Assembly: GCA_948562205.1 (NCBI GenBank)
Contig: CAOYAN010000009.1
Span: forward strand, 1-64,000
Direction of reading: 5' to 3'
DNA from: an uncultured Clostridia bacterium
GTDB taxonomy: Bacteria > Bacillota > Clostridia > TANB77 > CAG-465
DNA: 64,000 nucleotides
The translations under genes and the position numbers were made by a program. Below, one piece after another: positions 24,940 to 34,300 of this stretch. The notes under the pieces are model-generated. The model had not been told where the DNA came from, searched no databases, and saw only the letters and a program-made list of their open reading frames with translations. Position 1 is the first letter of the stretch; every line of letters begins with the position of its first letter.

Positions 24940-26724
24940 ATGGACGGAAAGATAACAGTTAGAAAGATTGCAGTAAGTATTGGTACTGTAATAGCATTTT
25001 TTATATTGCGGTATTTATTTCTGCCTGCAACATCATTTAACTATTTTGACTCTGTAGCTTTTTATGGATTTTTCCTTACACTTGCTATTGCATCTTGTTT
25101 AAGTTATCTTTTTGATGATGATAAAGGATGGATAGCTTTTGGATGGACTATATTAGCTGGTGTAGTAATTATATTTCTTATATGGGCAGTTACGTCTGTT
25201 GTTTCATGGAGCGCTTTTAGAGCAGATGACTATTATACACAGCTCGGAGAAGTAGAAAAAAAGACATATGTTGATGAAATTACACCAATTGATTTGTCAC
25301 AGGTACCATATGTCGATGAAGAATATGCAAGAATTCTTGGTGAGAAGACTTTGGGTCAGGAACCTGATTTGGGCTCTAGAGTAAAAATTGGTGATTTCGC
25401 AATGCAGGAAGTCGCAGGAAAACTTGTGCTTGTTGCACCGCTTGAGCATATTTCACTTGGAAAATGGTGGAGAAATCAGGAAGGAACACCAGGATATATT
25501 GTGGTATCTGCTTCAAATTCTGAAGACATTAAACTTGTAACTGAACTTGATGGAAAACCACTTAAGATCAAATATCAGATGGGTGCTTTCTTATCAGATT
25601 ACTTACCTCGCCATATCAGAAATGAAGGGTATTGGAACACTGATCTTACAGAGTATACTTTTGAGATTGATCATAGTGGAAAACCTTACTGGGTTGTTAC
25701 AACTTACAAGAATACAATTGGTTTTGGTGCACCTGAAGCTACTGGAACAGTTGTTGTTGATGCACAGTCAGGAGAAACTGAGTGGTATTCTATTGAGGAT
25801 ACACCAGACTGGGTAGACATTATTCAGCCCAAATCTTTTATTGCAAAGCAAATTAAAGGCTGGGGCAAATATGTTCATGGTTGGCTTAATCCAGATGATA
25901 AGGACAGAGTAAAAGCAACTGATGGTATGGATACTATTTATAACGAGGGAAATTGTTATTATTACACTGGTATCACAAGCTACAGTTCAGACACTTCTAC
26001 CAATGGTTTTATTCTTATTAACACAAGAACTAAAGAGGCTGTTAAGTATAACTTGGTTGGTGGACATGAGAATGCAGCTCAAGCCTCTGCTGAGGGAGAA
26101 GTACAGCATCTTGGATATACAGCAAGCTTTCCACTTCCTGTAAACTTAGATGGAGAGCCAACATATTTTATGGCTCTTAAAGATAAGGCAGGATATGTTA
26201 AGAAGTTTGCTTTTGTAAACATCAAGTATATTCAAACTGTTGCTGTTGGTGATAGTATTGGAGCTGCTAAAAATGCATATGTTGCTAAAATGAGTGCAAG
26301 CGGAAATAACATGGCATTCACAGACGATGCATTTGCTTCTGAAAAAGAAGGTACTATTGCAAGAATTGCATTTACAATGCTTGATGGTGGATCAACAGTA
26401 TATATGTTTACACTTGAGGGCGAAAATGTAATTTACCAGATTTCACCAAATCTTTCAACTGAAGTAATTCTTACAGAAGCAGGGGACAAAATCAAATTTG
26501 AGTGTGTTGATGACCAAAATGGGAACATCACGGTAACTAAATTTGAAAATCCAGCAGTATATGTAAGAAGAAGTGAGGCTCAAGAGAAGGTCGACGAGGA
26601 GGCTGCAAAAGTTACCAATGATCAGAATAAGGTAATTGATGTTAATCCTGAAGAAGATCAGAAAAAGTGGGACAGCTTAACCGACGAGGAGAAAGCAAAA
26701 CTGCTTGAGGGTCTTGGAGAGTAA
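24940..26724 (+). CDS. Large membrane-anchored protein of foreign composition
   Basis: A 594-aa protein I cannot assign. Three N-terminal TM helices (about 9-27, 38-58, 66-90) are followed by a roughly 480-residue extracytoplasmic or soluble region with PepSY-like units (GKPYWVVTTYKN...GTVVVDAQSGETEWY). The C-terminus is acidic and charged (QKKWDSLTDEEKAKLLEGLG). Codon use differs sharply from all neighbours: frequent CTT, CAG, GGC, GTC, ACC and AAG, and GC near 40 % by eye, so recent transfer is likely, perhaps from a Lachnospiraceae-like donor. SD AGGAGG precedes the ATG. It is monocistronic. Confidence 0.75.
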   Translation: MDGKITVRKIAVSIGTVIAFFILRYLFLPATSFNYFDSVAFYGFFLTLAIASCLSYLFDDDKGWIAFGWTILAGVVIIFLIWAVTSVVSWSAFRADDYYTQLGEVEKKTYVDEITPIDLSQVPYVDEEYARILGEKTLGQEPDLGSRVKIGDFAMQEVAGKLVLVAPLEHISLGKWWRNQEGTPGYIVVSASNSEDIKLVTELDGKPLKIKYQMGAFLSDYLPRHIRNEGYWNTDLTEYTFEIDHSGKPYWVVTTYKNTIGFGAPEATGTVVVDAQSGETEWYSIEDTPDWVDIIQPKSFIAKQIKGWGKYVHGWLNPDDKDRVKATDGMDTIYNEGNCYYYTGITSYSSDTSTNGFILINTRTKEAVKYNLVGGHENAAQASAEGEVQHLGYTASFPLPVNLDGEPTYFMALKDKAGYVKKFAFVNIKYIQTVAVGDSIGAAKNAYVAKMSASGNNMAFTDDAFASEKEGTIARIAFTMLDGGSTVYMFTLEGENVIYQISPNLSTEVILTEAGDKIKFECVDDQNGNITVTKFENPAVYVRRSEAQEKVDEEAAKVTNDQNKVIDVNPEEDQKKWDSLTDEEKAKLLEGLGE

Positions 26725-26732
26725 GAAACATG

Positions 26733-26811
26733 GAGAGGAGAACGGTATGTTCTCCTCTCAAAATATTTAAAAAAGTTTTAAGATGTGTAATTTCTTAAAC
26801 TTTTTTCTTTT
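26733..26811 (+). terminator. Tandem terminators after the foreign gene
   Basis: GAGAGGAGAAC (26733-26743) pairs with GTTCTCCTCTC (26749-26759), GC-rich and without a T run, apparently brought with the gene. A second, AT-rich hairpin follows (AAAAAGTTTTAAGA with TTCTTAAACTTTTT, about 26770-26811). Confidence 0.7.
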
Positions 26812-26874
26812 TCTATTTATTGATTATGTATACTATATATGGTATAATATTTATATAGTTTAAGGAGAAAATTT

Positions 26875-27429
26875 ATGAAAAATAAACTTTTTAATGTTAT
26901 ATTTCCAATATGGTTTTTAATTATATTTCCGATGTCTTGGATAATTGTACTACCAGCAAATTATATTATAGATTCAGTAATATTTTTATGCTCAATAAAA
27001 ATACTTAAAATTTCTAATATAAAAGAGATGTATAAAAAATGTATTTTAAAAATATGGATAGTAGGTTTTGTTGCAGATATTATTGGTAGTGTTATATTAT
27101 TAATACCACAGTTATTACCACAAAATGAGATTTTTGAAGATATAATAAGAGCAAGTATTGCAAATCCTTTTGATAATATAACAGGATTTTTATTTGTTAC
27201 ATTTGCTTTTTTGTTATCAGCTGTAGTAATATATTTTCTAAACTTAAAATATACATTTAAAAAGGTTGATGTAGATAATAAAATAAAGGTAAAAATTGCA
27301 GTAATTCTAGCAGCTTTTACAGCTCCATATTTTTTCTTTTACCCAACTAATCCTAATTTTTTAAAATCTGAGGTAAATAGAGTAGAAGAACATATTATAT
27401 GTGAGTATATTGATATGGAAAATATTTAG
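26875..27429 (+). CDS. Integral membrane protein, unknown
   Basis: A 184-aa protein with about five hydrophobic helices (5-22, 25-43, 59-78, 101-123, 137-155). It has no motif I can assign to a transporter or enzyme family. SD AAGGAG lies 6-7 nt before the ATG, and an extended -10 TGGTATAAT (about 26840-26847) lies upstream. The next gene (rlmD-like) starts 11 nt after its stop, so both are probably in one transcript. The C-terminus is a short soluble tail (EVNRVEEHIICEYIDMENI). Confidence 0.65.
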   Translation: MKNKLFNVIFPIWFLIIFPMSWIIVLPANYIIDSVIFLCSIKILKISNIKEMYKKCILKIWIVGFVADIIGSVILLIPQLLPQNEIFEDIIRASIANPFDNITGFLFVTFAFLLSAVVIYFLNLKYTFKKVDVDNKIKVKIAVILAAFTAPYFFFYPTNPNFLKSEVNRVEEHIICEYIDMENI

Positions 27430-27439
27430 AGGTAAAATA

Positions 27440-28807
27440 ATGAATAAAAATGATAGATATGATTTAGAAATAATAGATAGTGGTATGAATTTTGAAGGAA
27501 TTGCAAAGTATGATAATCAAGTAGTATTTATACCAGAGGCACTAAAAGGAGAGATTATAGATACTAAAATTATTAAGAAAAATAAGTCGTATAGTATTGG
27601 TAAAATTGAAAATATAAAGAAAAAAAGTATTTCAAGATGTGAGCCTTTTTGTGAAGTGTTTAAAAGATGTGGTGGATGTAGTAGTCAGCATATTGATTAT
27701 AATGAGCAGTTAAAACTTAAAAAAGAAATTGTAGAAAATTCAGTAAAAAAACAAAATATATGTGTAGAAAAAATAAATAATACTATTGGTATGGGAATTC
27801 CAATGTATTATAGGAATAAGGGACAATATCCAGTAAGAAGAGATAAAAACAATATTACTAAAATAGGATTTTATTCAAAAAGAAGTCATGATATAGTTGA
27901 AAATAAAATTTGCTATATTCAAGATAATGTTATAGATAGTGTAGCAAAAGCTACATTTGATATTTTATTAGAATATGGATTTATTGGATATAGTGATATA
28001 GAAAAAAATGGAGATATTAGACATATTATAATTAGACGCTCAAAAAATACAGATGAGATTATGGTAATAATTGTTGTAAATAACAAAGAGACTTTTAATT
28101 CAAAGAAATTTGTAAATATTGCCAAAAGGCTTAAAAGTAAATTTGATGATATAAAAAGTATATATTTAAATTTAAATAGTAGTAATACAAATGAAATTTT
28201 AGGGAAAGAAGAAAAAGTTATATTTGGAGAAAAATATATTTTTGACTTTATTGGAAATTATAAATATGCTATAAGTTCAAAATCTTTTTTTCAAGTAAAT
28301 ACAATGCAAGCTGAAGTATTATATGAGACTTTAAAACATGAGCTAGATTTAGATAAAGATGATATATTATTTGATTTATATAGTGGTGTTGGATCAATTG
28401 GTATATTTTTAAGTGATAGTGTATCAAAAGTTTATGGTATAGAAATTGAAAAACAAGCAGTGGAAATGGCAAATATAAACTTAAAGCAAAATAGTGTATT
28501 AAATGCAGAATATATCGCAGGGAGTGTTGAAGACAAAATAGTTGAGTTTAAGAAAAGAAAAATAGTACCAGATGTAATTGTTGTAGATCCACCAAGAAGA
28601 GGGCTTGATGATGTAAGTATAAACTATATCATAGATTTTAAACCTAAAAAGATAGGGTATGTTAGTTGTGATTTTAAAACACTTGCAAGAGATCTTAAAA
28701 TGTTATCTGAAAAATATGATATATTAAGTATTACACCAGTTGATATGTTTCCACAGACCAGTAGTATAGAGTGTGTAGCAGTGCTACAACTAAAACGATA
28801 CATGTAA
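27440..28807 (+). CDS. rlmD: 23S rRNA (uracil-5-)-methyltransferase, RlmD/RlmCD type
   Basis: A 455-aa TrmA/RumA-family m5U methyltransferase. Residues 5-60 form a TRAM-like RNA-binding domain. C71, C77 and C80 (EVFKRCGGC) with a later Cys near NKICYIQ can ligate a 4Fe-4S cluster. The SAM site is DLYSGVGSIGIFL, followed by VVDPPRRGLD and the catalytic loop YVSCDFKTLARDL with the nucleophilic Cys. HSHDI-type and FPQTSSIECVAVL ends fit the family. It may act as RlmCD, as in other Bacillota. ATG 27440 has AGAGGTAA upstream. Confidence 0.93.
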   Translation: MNKNDRYDLEIIDSGMNFEGIAKYDNQVVFIPEALKGEIIDTKIIKKNKSYSIGKIENIKKKSISRCEPFCEVFKRCGGCSSQHIDYNEQLKLKKEIVENSVKKQNICVEKINNTIGMGIPMYYRNKGQYPVRRDKNNITKIGFYSKRSHDIVENKICYIQDNVIDSVAKATFDILLEYGFIGYSDIEKNGDIRHIIIRRSKNTDEIMVIIVVNNKETFNSKKFVNIAKRLKSKFDDIKSIYLNLNSSNTNEILGKEEKVIFGEKYIFDFIGNYKYAISSKSFFQVNTMQAEVLYETLKHELDLDKDDILFDLYSGVGSIGIFLSDSVSKVYGIEIEKQAVEMANINLKQNSVLNAEYIAGSVEDKIVEFKKRKIVPDVIVVDPPRRGLDDVSINYIIDFKPKKIGYVSCDFKTLARDLKMLSEKYDILSITPVDMFPQTSSIECVAVLQLKRYM

Positions 28808-29418
28808 TACTTGATTTTGATATATTTTCAAAGATTATAGCTTTTGAATAAAAGTCAGATTTTGGAAAGAAAAACATCGAAATTTAGGTGTGAAAGTTAA
28901 AGTAGTTGCTTAAGTGATAAGTGGAAACACATAAACTGATTTTTATAAATTAAAGCGAAGATTTCGAAATACTGGAAAGCTTGCAATTGTATATATGGTA
29001 AGCATAATAGATATAGGTTGTGTTGATTAGTAGATATAAGGCAAATATAGGTATTTAAAAAGTAAGAAAAAATTTATTAAAATTAGTTATAAAGAATCTT
29101 TATTAAATGGGTGTCAGTAGATATGTGCTGATGTCTATTTTTTGACTTATAAATTTATGTAGGTCAAAAATATTGAAAAATTAGCCCTATACATTTGTAA
29201 TTCAATTCTAATCTACAATAAAAATAATATCAAGAGTAAATAAACTTACTATCATTCGCTCTTGACATTATTTCTATTGGAGATTTTGTAGCAATTAAGC
29301 AAATGTAAGGATAAATATGTTTACAAATATTGGCAAAACACTATGAAAAATTGTTAATTTGTGATATAAATTAGGAAGAAAGATTAAAAAATATAATTGT
29401 TTAAAGTAGGAGTAAGAA
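28808..29418. other. Gene-free stretch of 611 bp with two hairpins
   Basis: I see no gene here on either strand. GGTGTCAG (29110-29117) pairs with CTGATGTC (29128-29135), allowing GU pairs, and is followed by TATTTTTTG. This terminator on the plus strand has no gene before it, so either a non-coding transcript or a decayed gene may lie at about 28850-29110. A second inverted repeat (TCAAGAG ... CTCTTGA, about 29231-29276) could terminate in either direction. Confidence 0.4.
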
Positions 29419-29853
29419 ATGAAAAGAGATAACATAGTAAGTAATATAGAGGAAAAAGACCTAGAACAATTACAACAAATATTAAAGAGTGTTTTTAATA
29501 ATAATATAAGCTATGAAAAAATTAAAAATTTATATGAAATGACTAAAGATAATAAAGATATTCATATATTAGGCTATTATATAAATGATAATTTAGTAGG
29601 AACAGTAACTTTAAATATCTTAACTTTGCCATCAGGAAAAGATGCAACTATATGGGATTTAGCAATAAGAGAAGAATATAGAAGATTAGGAATTGCAACA
29701 AAACTAATGAATAAAGCAGAAGAAATAGCAAAACAAGAAGATATCTCAAGAATATGGTTATTTAGTGGATTTCATAGAAAATGTGCACATGAATTATATA
29801 GAAAACTAGGATATGATGAAAATAGAGATAAAGCGTTTGTAAAACAAATATAA
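29419..29853 (+). CDS. GNAT-family N-acetyltransferase
   Basis: A 144-aa GNAT acetyltransferase. After an N-terminal helix-loop (EKDLEQLQQILKSVF), strand beta-4 is GYYINDNLVGTVTLNIL. The acetyl-CoA pyrophosphate loop follows as WDLAIREEYRRLGIATKLMNKAEE (motif A, RRLGIA), with the C-terminal FSGFHRKCAHELYRKLGYDE. Length is normal for the family. The substrate is unknown. SD GTAGGAG precedes the ATG, and the next ORF begins 25 nt downstream, so it heads a small cluster. Confidence 0.88.
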   Translation: MKRDNIVSNIEEKDLEQLQQILKSVFNNNISYEKIKNLYEMTKDNKDIHILGYYINDNLVGTVTLNILTLPSGKDATIWDLAIREEYRRLGIATKLMNKAEEIAKQEDISRIWLFSGFHRKCAHELYRKLGYDENRDKAFVKQI

Positions 29854-29878
29854 TAAAAAGTAAGGAGAATGTAATTAA

Positions 29879-30079
29879 TTGAAAATAGGAATAGATATAT
29901 ATCATACAATGGCAGATACATTTGACTATTTAATACCATATATAGCAGAATTTTTTGATGTAGATATAAAATATTTGAAAGATAATAATATTTCATATAG
30001 TAATTTACCAAAGGAAATGAAAGAGCGAGAACTTGAATTTGTAAGAAAATATTATGATAAAGTTATATTCATAACATGA
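29879..30079 (+). pseudogene. Truncated 5'-nucleotidase-like HAD fragment
   Basis: A 66-aa ORF starting at a TTG behind AAGGAG. KIGIDIYHTMADTFDYLIPY resembles the N-terminus of small HAD nucleotidases (family start GIDIDGTxTDT), but the second motif-I Asp is replaced by Tyr and the frame stops after YYDKVIFIT, where the family usually continues for about 100 residues with motifs II-IV. None of these is found downstream. I judge it a 3'-deleted, probably inactive remnant. Confidence 0.6.
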
Positions 30080-30141
30080 ATGGAGAAAAATTCACGAAAA
30101 TTATAGAGAAAATAAAAATTTATTTTGAGAGGAGTAAAAAT

Positions 30142-30704
30142 ATGAAAAATATATTAATTATTGGTCCACCTAGGGTTGGCAAATCAACTTTAGCATCACT
30201 TTTATGTAAAAAATATAACTTTAATTATATTAGTGGAGATAGTATTAGAAATGCCTTTATAAATATATATCCAGAACTAGGTTATTCTACAAAAAATACT
30301 ATTGAAAAAATAGAATTTTGCAAATTTATAAGGTGGATAAGTGATGAAAATAATATTCATTTAAAAAGAAATATCTATTATGTAATAGATTCAGCTGATA
30401 TTTCTATTGAGAATGTAAAAAAGTTTTTAAAGATTTTTTGATTATTGGAATAGGTTGTAAAGATATTAGTCCAAATAAACAATTAGAAAATATAAAGGCT
30501 CATGACACTAAACTAGATTGGACATATGGATATAGTGATGAAGAATTATTAGAAATTATCAATACTACCATATCCAAAAGTAAATTATTATATAATCAAT
30601 GTAGTTTAAATAATATTCCATATTTTGATACTTCTATAGATAGAAATAAGACTTATAATGAAATTTATGAGTTTATAGAAAGAAGTGAAAATAATAATGA
30701 GTAA
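30142..30704 (+). pseudogene. P-loop kinase-like gene broken by a frameshift
   Basis: The first frame (ATG 30142, SD GAGGAG) gives about 99 residues with Walker A LIIGPPRVGKSTLA and YYVIDSADISIENVKKFL, then stops at 30441. The second frame, open from about 30433 to 30704, continues naturally as IIGIGCKDISPNKQLENIKA and ends YNEIYEFIERSENNNE. The join lies in the homopolymers TTTTTAAAGATTTTTTG (30424-30440), where one extra base would restore a single protein of about 187 aa of the adenylate-kinase/AAA-like type. The break may be a true mutation or an assembly error. Confidence 0.65.
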
Positions 30705-31296
30705 AATATTTTTATTTGATTTAGGGAATGTATTAGCCTATCCGATTGATAATAAAGTTTTGTATAATAAATTAAATTGTAAGATTTCATATAAAGATTT
30801 TGAAGAATACTGGCTATGTAATGACCTCATAATAAAATCTCATATGGGATTAGTATCTGATGATGTGTCTATAAGAGAATTATTAAAATATTGTAAAAGT
30901 AATTTATCTATTAAAGACTTTTATAAAATATATAATGATTTAGATGCGACCTTTTTTTCTGATACATTAGAGATAATAAAACAACTAAAAGAAAAAGGAT
31001 ATAAAGTTGGATTGCTTTCAAATTTGAGACTTATAGATTACAATAGATATAATAACAAAATAGAAAAAATTAAGTTTGATTATATTTTTTTATCGTATGA
31101 GATGAAATGCCTTAAACCAAATGATGAAATATACAAAAAAGTCATTAATGATTGTAATTGTAATCCAAATGATATAGTTTTCTTTGATGATAATGATAAA
31201 AACGTTATAGCAGCAAAGAATAATGGAATTAATTGTTATAAAGTTACAGGTAATAATATAAAGAATATATTTAAATTATATTTTGCTAATATTTAA
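30697..31296 (+). CDS. HAD-superfamily hydrolase (YihX-like)
   Basis: A 199-aa HAD protein. Motif I is LFDLGNVL, the D-x-G-N-V variant seen in YihX/epoxide-hydrolase-like HAD phosphatases. Motif II Ser is in GLLSNLR, motif III Lys in CLKPNDEIYKK and motif IV FFDDNDKNVIAAK. The cap domain is helical (about 15-80). ATG 30697 overlaps the end of the preceding broken kinase frame by 8 nt, with GAAGTGA as SD. Together with the GNAT and the two broken genes it looks like a small nucleotide- or sugar-phosphate cluster undergoing decay. Confidence 0.8.
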   Translation: MSKIFLFDLGNVLAYPIDNKVLYNKLNCKISYKDFEEYWLCNDLIIKSHMGLVSDDVSIRELLKYCKSNLSIKDFYKIYNDLDATFFSDTLEIIKQLKEKGYKVGLLSNLRLIDYNRYNNKIEKIKFDYIFLSYEMKCLKPNDEIYKKVINDCNCNPNDIVFFDDNDKNVIAAKNNGINCYKVTGNNIKNIFKLYFANI

Positions 31297-31544
31297 TAAA
31301 ATGTAAATAATAATTGTTTAGTTTGGTTACTATCAGCAATAAGGTTGAATTAGAGGTTATAAAAGAAATTAAATCCTCTACATAATAGTAAAATGCATTC
31401 TAAAATCAAGTTAAGGTTGTACTATTCTTCTATACTTGCATTGCAACAAGAACCGTGATAAAATAATATTGATAAAAAATGGAGTGGGAAAGAGATATTT
31501 ATAGAACAAATTGTATAAAATAATAAAATTAAGGAAAAAATAGT

Positions 31545-32336
31545 ATGAATATTTATGTAGAGTTAAATAAAATAATAGATTATATAGAAGAAAATTTAGA
31601 AAATAAAATAGATTATGGTAAGCTTGCAAACATGATAGGTGTAAATGAATATACATTCCAAAAAATATTTTCACTTATTGCAGGTATTTCTATATCAGAA
31701 TATATTAGAAATAGAAGAATGTCAAATTCTGGACAAGATATATTACTTTCAAATTGTAAGGTTATTGATATAGCTTTAAAATATCAATATAATAATGCTA
31801 CTTCTTTTTCTAGAGCGTTTGAAAAGTTTCATGGTATAAAGCCAAGTGAGGTAAGAAAAAGACAAAATAATTTGAAACTTTATTCCAAACTACATTTTAA
31901 TGAAATATGTGATAGTAGTAAAAATATAAATTATGATATTGTTGAAATTGATAGTATGACTTTATATGGTAATTATGTAATTACAACAAATGAAAAAGTA
32001 GGAAGAGATGCACCAAACTTTTATAAAAAGATGTCTAAAATATATGGTGAGCCAAAATATGGTATGGTAGAATACTATGCAAAAGATAGAATTAGAGTAA
32101 AATCATATTGGATATTATATGATGAAAATAAAAAAGGATTAATAAAAATTAAAATTCCAAAAAGTAGATGGATATTAATTAGAATACTATCACAAGAGGC
32201 AAAAGATATTCAAGAAGCATCTACAACATTTTATAATAATTTTCTACCAAGTTGTAAGTATAATTTTAGGGATTTACCTGAGATAGAATATTATCATGAT
32301 GATATAACAGATTTTTTAATTCCAATAGAGGACTGA
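31545..32336 (+). CDS. AraC-family regulator with GyrI-like effector domain
   Basis: A 263-aa transcription regulator. Two HTH motifs of the AraC domain fill residues 8-105 (YGKLANMIGVNEYTFQKIF and VIDIALKYQYNNATSFSRAF, ending FHGIKPSEVRK). The C-terminal half (about 125-263) is a GyrI/Bacterial effector-binding-like domain (EIDSMTLYGNYV, then YWILYDENKKG and IPKSRWILIRI), as in Rob-like regulators that bind small hydrophobic ligands. It is monocistronic with a strong terminator. The 248-bp upstream gap holds only its promoter region and a weak hairpin. The target gene is unknown; the ATPase gene lies downstream on the same strand. Confidence 0.9.
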   Translation: MNIYVELNKIIDYIEENLENKIDYGKLANMIGVNEYTFQKIFSLIAGISISEYIRNRRMSNSGQDILLSNCKVIDIALKYQYNNATSFSRAFEKFHGIKPSEVRKRQNNLKLYSKLHFNEICDSSKNINYDIVEIDSMTLYGNYVITTNEKVGRDAPNFYKKMSKIYGEPKYGMVEYYAKDRIRVKSYWILYDENKKGLIKIKIPKSRWILIRILSQEAKDIQEASTTFYNNFLPSCKYNFRDLPEIEYYHDDITDFLIPIED

Positions 32337-32365
32337 CTTTTTTTGTAATGAAAAAGTCAGTTTTT
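32333..32365 (+). terminator. Terminator of the AraC-type gene
   Basis: CTGACTTTTTT (32333-32343, including the stop codon) pairs with AAAAAGTCAG (32351-32360), followed by TTTTT. Confidence 0.85.
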
Positions 32366-32413
32366 ATACGTATAAATTTGATATAATATTTATAATTTAA
32401 AATGGTGATTGAA

Positions 32414-34300
32414 ATGAATAAAAATGTTTTTGAAATATATCTTACTTCACCATATGTAAGAGGTGAAGAGTGGTTAAGATTTATATACAAAATATCAAAA
32501 ATAAATGGAATATTTAGATACTGGAATTTATGGATATGTTTTGAGAAAAGTTATATAAAATATTATATAGAAACAGATAGAATACTTCCACCAATAGTAG
32601 GAGAGATAGGACAGTTTCTAATAAAGAGGACAGATATTTCTCTAAGAAGCAAAACATCACTTAGTATGCCATATGTATTAACTAAAAATTATAAAACACT
32701 ACTTGATTTATACGATAGATTTGATGCTAAAAACTCACAAAAAGTAAAAAGTGTAAAAATTACTTTTTTTCCATATAAATGTGATAACTATTTATCAACT
32801 ACTCATTTATATTTAGAAGATGATTTTGGTAATGTTATAGATAAAAAAGTTTTTTTAAATAGTGAAATATATAATTTTATAAGTCTTGATTTTAGTACAC
32901 ATATAAGATTTTTATATAGTAAAAATGAAGCAAAGTATTTAAATCCAAAAAAGATAATAAATTTACTTAGTAGTGATAAAAATAATGCAATACTTAGAGC
33001 TGATGTTTTTCCATATTTGCAAGATGAACTTTATCTAAATTACACAAATTATGATTTTGCTACTCATTCTCTAGTAGTGGGGGCTAGTGGCACTGGGAAG
33101 ACTAAACTTATTAGCTCTATGATTAAGAATATGTCATATAATACTCAAAATAAGTTAAATTATAAAATAGTCGTAATTGATCCACATGACTCAATAAAAG
33201 AAGATATTGGTGGTCTAGAGGAGAGTTGTGTGATAGATTTTAAGACTAGTGATAAGAGTGTAAATTTATTTGTAAATTCTACGTCTGATATACTTGCAAC
33301 AACAGAGTCTATAATTTCAATACTTAAAAATATAATCGCAGATAGATATAATTCAAAGCTTGAAAGAGTGCTTAGATATAGTATTCATTTGTTACTAGAA
33401 AACAAAGAATTTAGTCTTGTAACTTTAAGGAAATTACTTACTGAGATAGAGTATAGAAATAAAGTTATAAGAGAGGTTGAAGATTTTATTGCACCTAATG
33501 TAATAGAGTTTTTTAGAGTAGATTTTAGTGAGCTTAAAAATAAATCATATCAAGAAGCTATTTCACCTATAATCTCTTTTATAGATGAAATGGAAATGTT
33601 ACCTGCTCTAAATTCTACTGATGGAATAAGTACTATTGAAGATAAAATAAGAAAAAATTTTGTGACAATTTTATCTCTTGATCAAATGAGTCTAGGATTA
33701 AATATTACTAAGACTATAGCAGGATTTGCAATGCAACAACTTTTACAACTAGTTCAGTCACATAGTTTTTATGAACATATTATATTAGTTGTAGATGAGG
33801 TTGCCGTAATTGAAAATCCAATACTTAATAGATTTTTAGCAGAGGCTAGAAAGTATAATTTATCTTTAATTTTAGCTAGTCAATATTTTGAACAGATAAG
33901 TGAAGAACTTCAAAAATCTATTTTTACTAATGTAATAAATTATTTTATATTTAGAATTTCTAGAATGGATGCTATAAAACTTGAGAGAAATATACAAATG
34001 GAGCTTGCAGTAAACGATACTACTGCTATGAGAGTTAAGATGTTTTCAGAGTTAAATAATAGAGAATGCATTGTAAGGATTGGTAGTGGTGGTAAGATGT
34101 TTTCTGCTTTTAAAGGAAAAACACTAGATTTTATACCTGTTCCATATATAGAAAAAGATATAGTAGAAAAAAAGTTTAAAGAAAACAAAAATATAGAAAA
34201 AAAGAAATCTTTTAGTATAAATACAAATAGTTCTCTAAAAGATATAATGTCTAAACAATCTACATCAAGAAAGAAGGTGAATTTCATAAATGAAGGATAA
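32414..34300 (+). CDS. HerA/VirB4-like ATPase
   Basis: A 628-aa P-loop ATPase of the FtsK-HerA group. An N-terminal region of about 215 residues has no assignable fold. Walker A is SLVVGASGTGKTKLI (about 217-231), followed by KIVVIDPHDS. Walker B is IILVVDEVAVI (about 456-466), with a SLILASQYFEQI sensor motif that is typical of HerA/TraG-like DNA-pumping ATPases. The C-terminus is a Lys/Asn/Ser-rich tail. Type IV secretion components such as VirB6 or relaxase are absent nearby. ATG 32414 has GGTGAT upstream. The gene overlaps its Cys-rich partner by 11 nt. Confidence 0.78.
   Translation: MNKNVFEIYLTSPYVRGEEWLRFIYKISKINGIFRYWNLWICFEKSYIKYYIETDRILPPIVGEIGQFLIKRTDISLRSKTSLSMPYVLTKNYKTLLDLYDRFDAKNSQKVKSVKITFFPYKCDNYLSTTHLYLEDDFGNVIDKKVFLNSEIYNFISLDFSTHIRFLYSKNEAKYLNPKKIINLLSSDKNNAILRADVFPYLQDELYLNYTNYDFATHSLVVGASGTGKTKLISSMIKNMSYNTQNKLNYKIVVIDPHDSIKEDIGGLEESCVIDFKTSDKSVNLFVNSTSDILATTESIISILKNIIADRYNSKLERVLRYSIHLLLENKEFSLVTLRKLLTEIEYRNKVIREVEDFIAPNVIEFFRVDFSELKNKSYQEAISPIISFIDEMEMLPALNSTDGISTIEDKIRKNFVTILSLDQMSLGLNITKTIAGFAMQQLLQLVQSHSFYEHIILVVDEVAVIENPILNRFLAEARKYNLSLILASQYFEQISEELQKSIFTNVINYFIFRISRMDAIKLERNIQMELAVNDTTAMRVKMFSELNNRECIVRIGSGGKMFSAFKGKTLDFIPVPYIEKDIVEKKFKENKNIEKKKSFSINTNSSLKDIMSKQSTSRKKVNFINEG

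Noticed and set aside
30424..30441. Programmed -1 frameshift in the kinase-like gene
   Set aside because: ATT TTT TGA is not a good slippery heptamer (the P-site codon would mispair after slipping) and no downstream stimulatory hairpin is evident; mutation or assembly error is simpler.
32414..34300. Conjugative element (TraG/VirB4 ATPase)
   Set aside because: No relaxase, integrase, VirB6/TraE or attachment repeats are found in the neighbourhood; the ATPase stands with a single partner gene.
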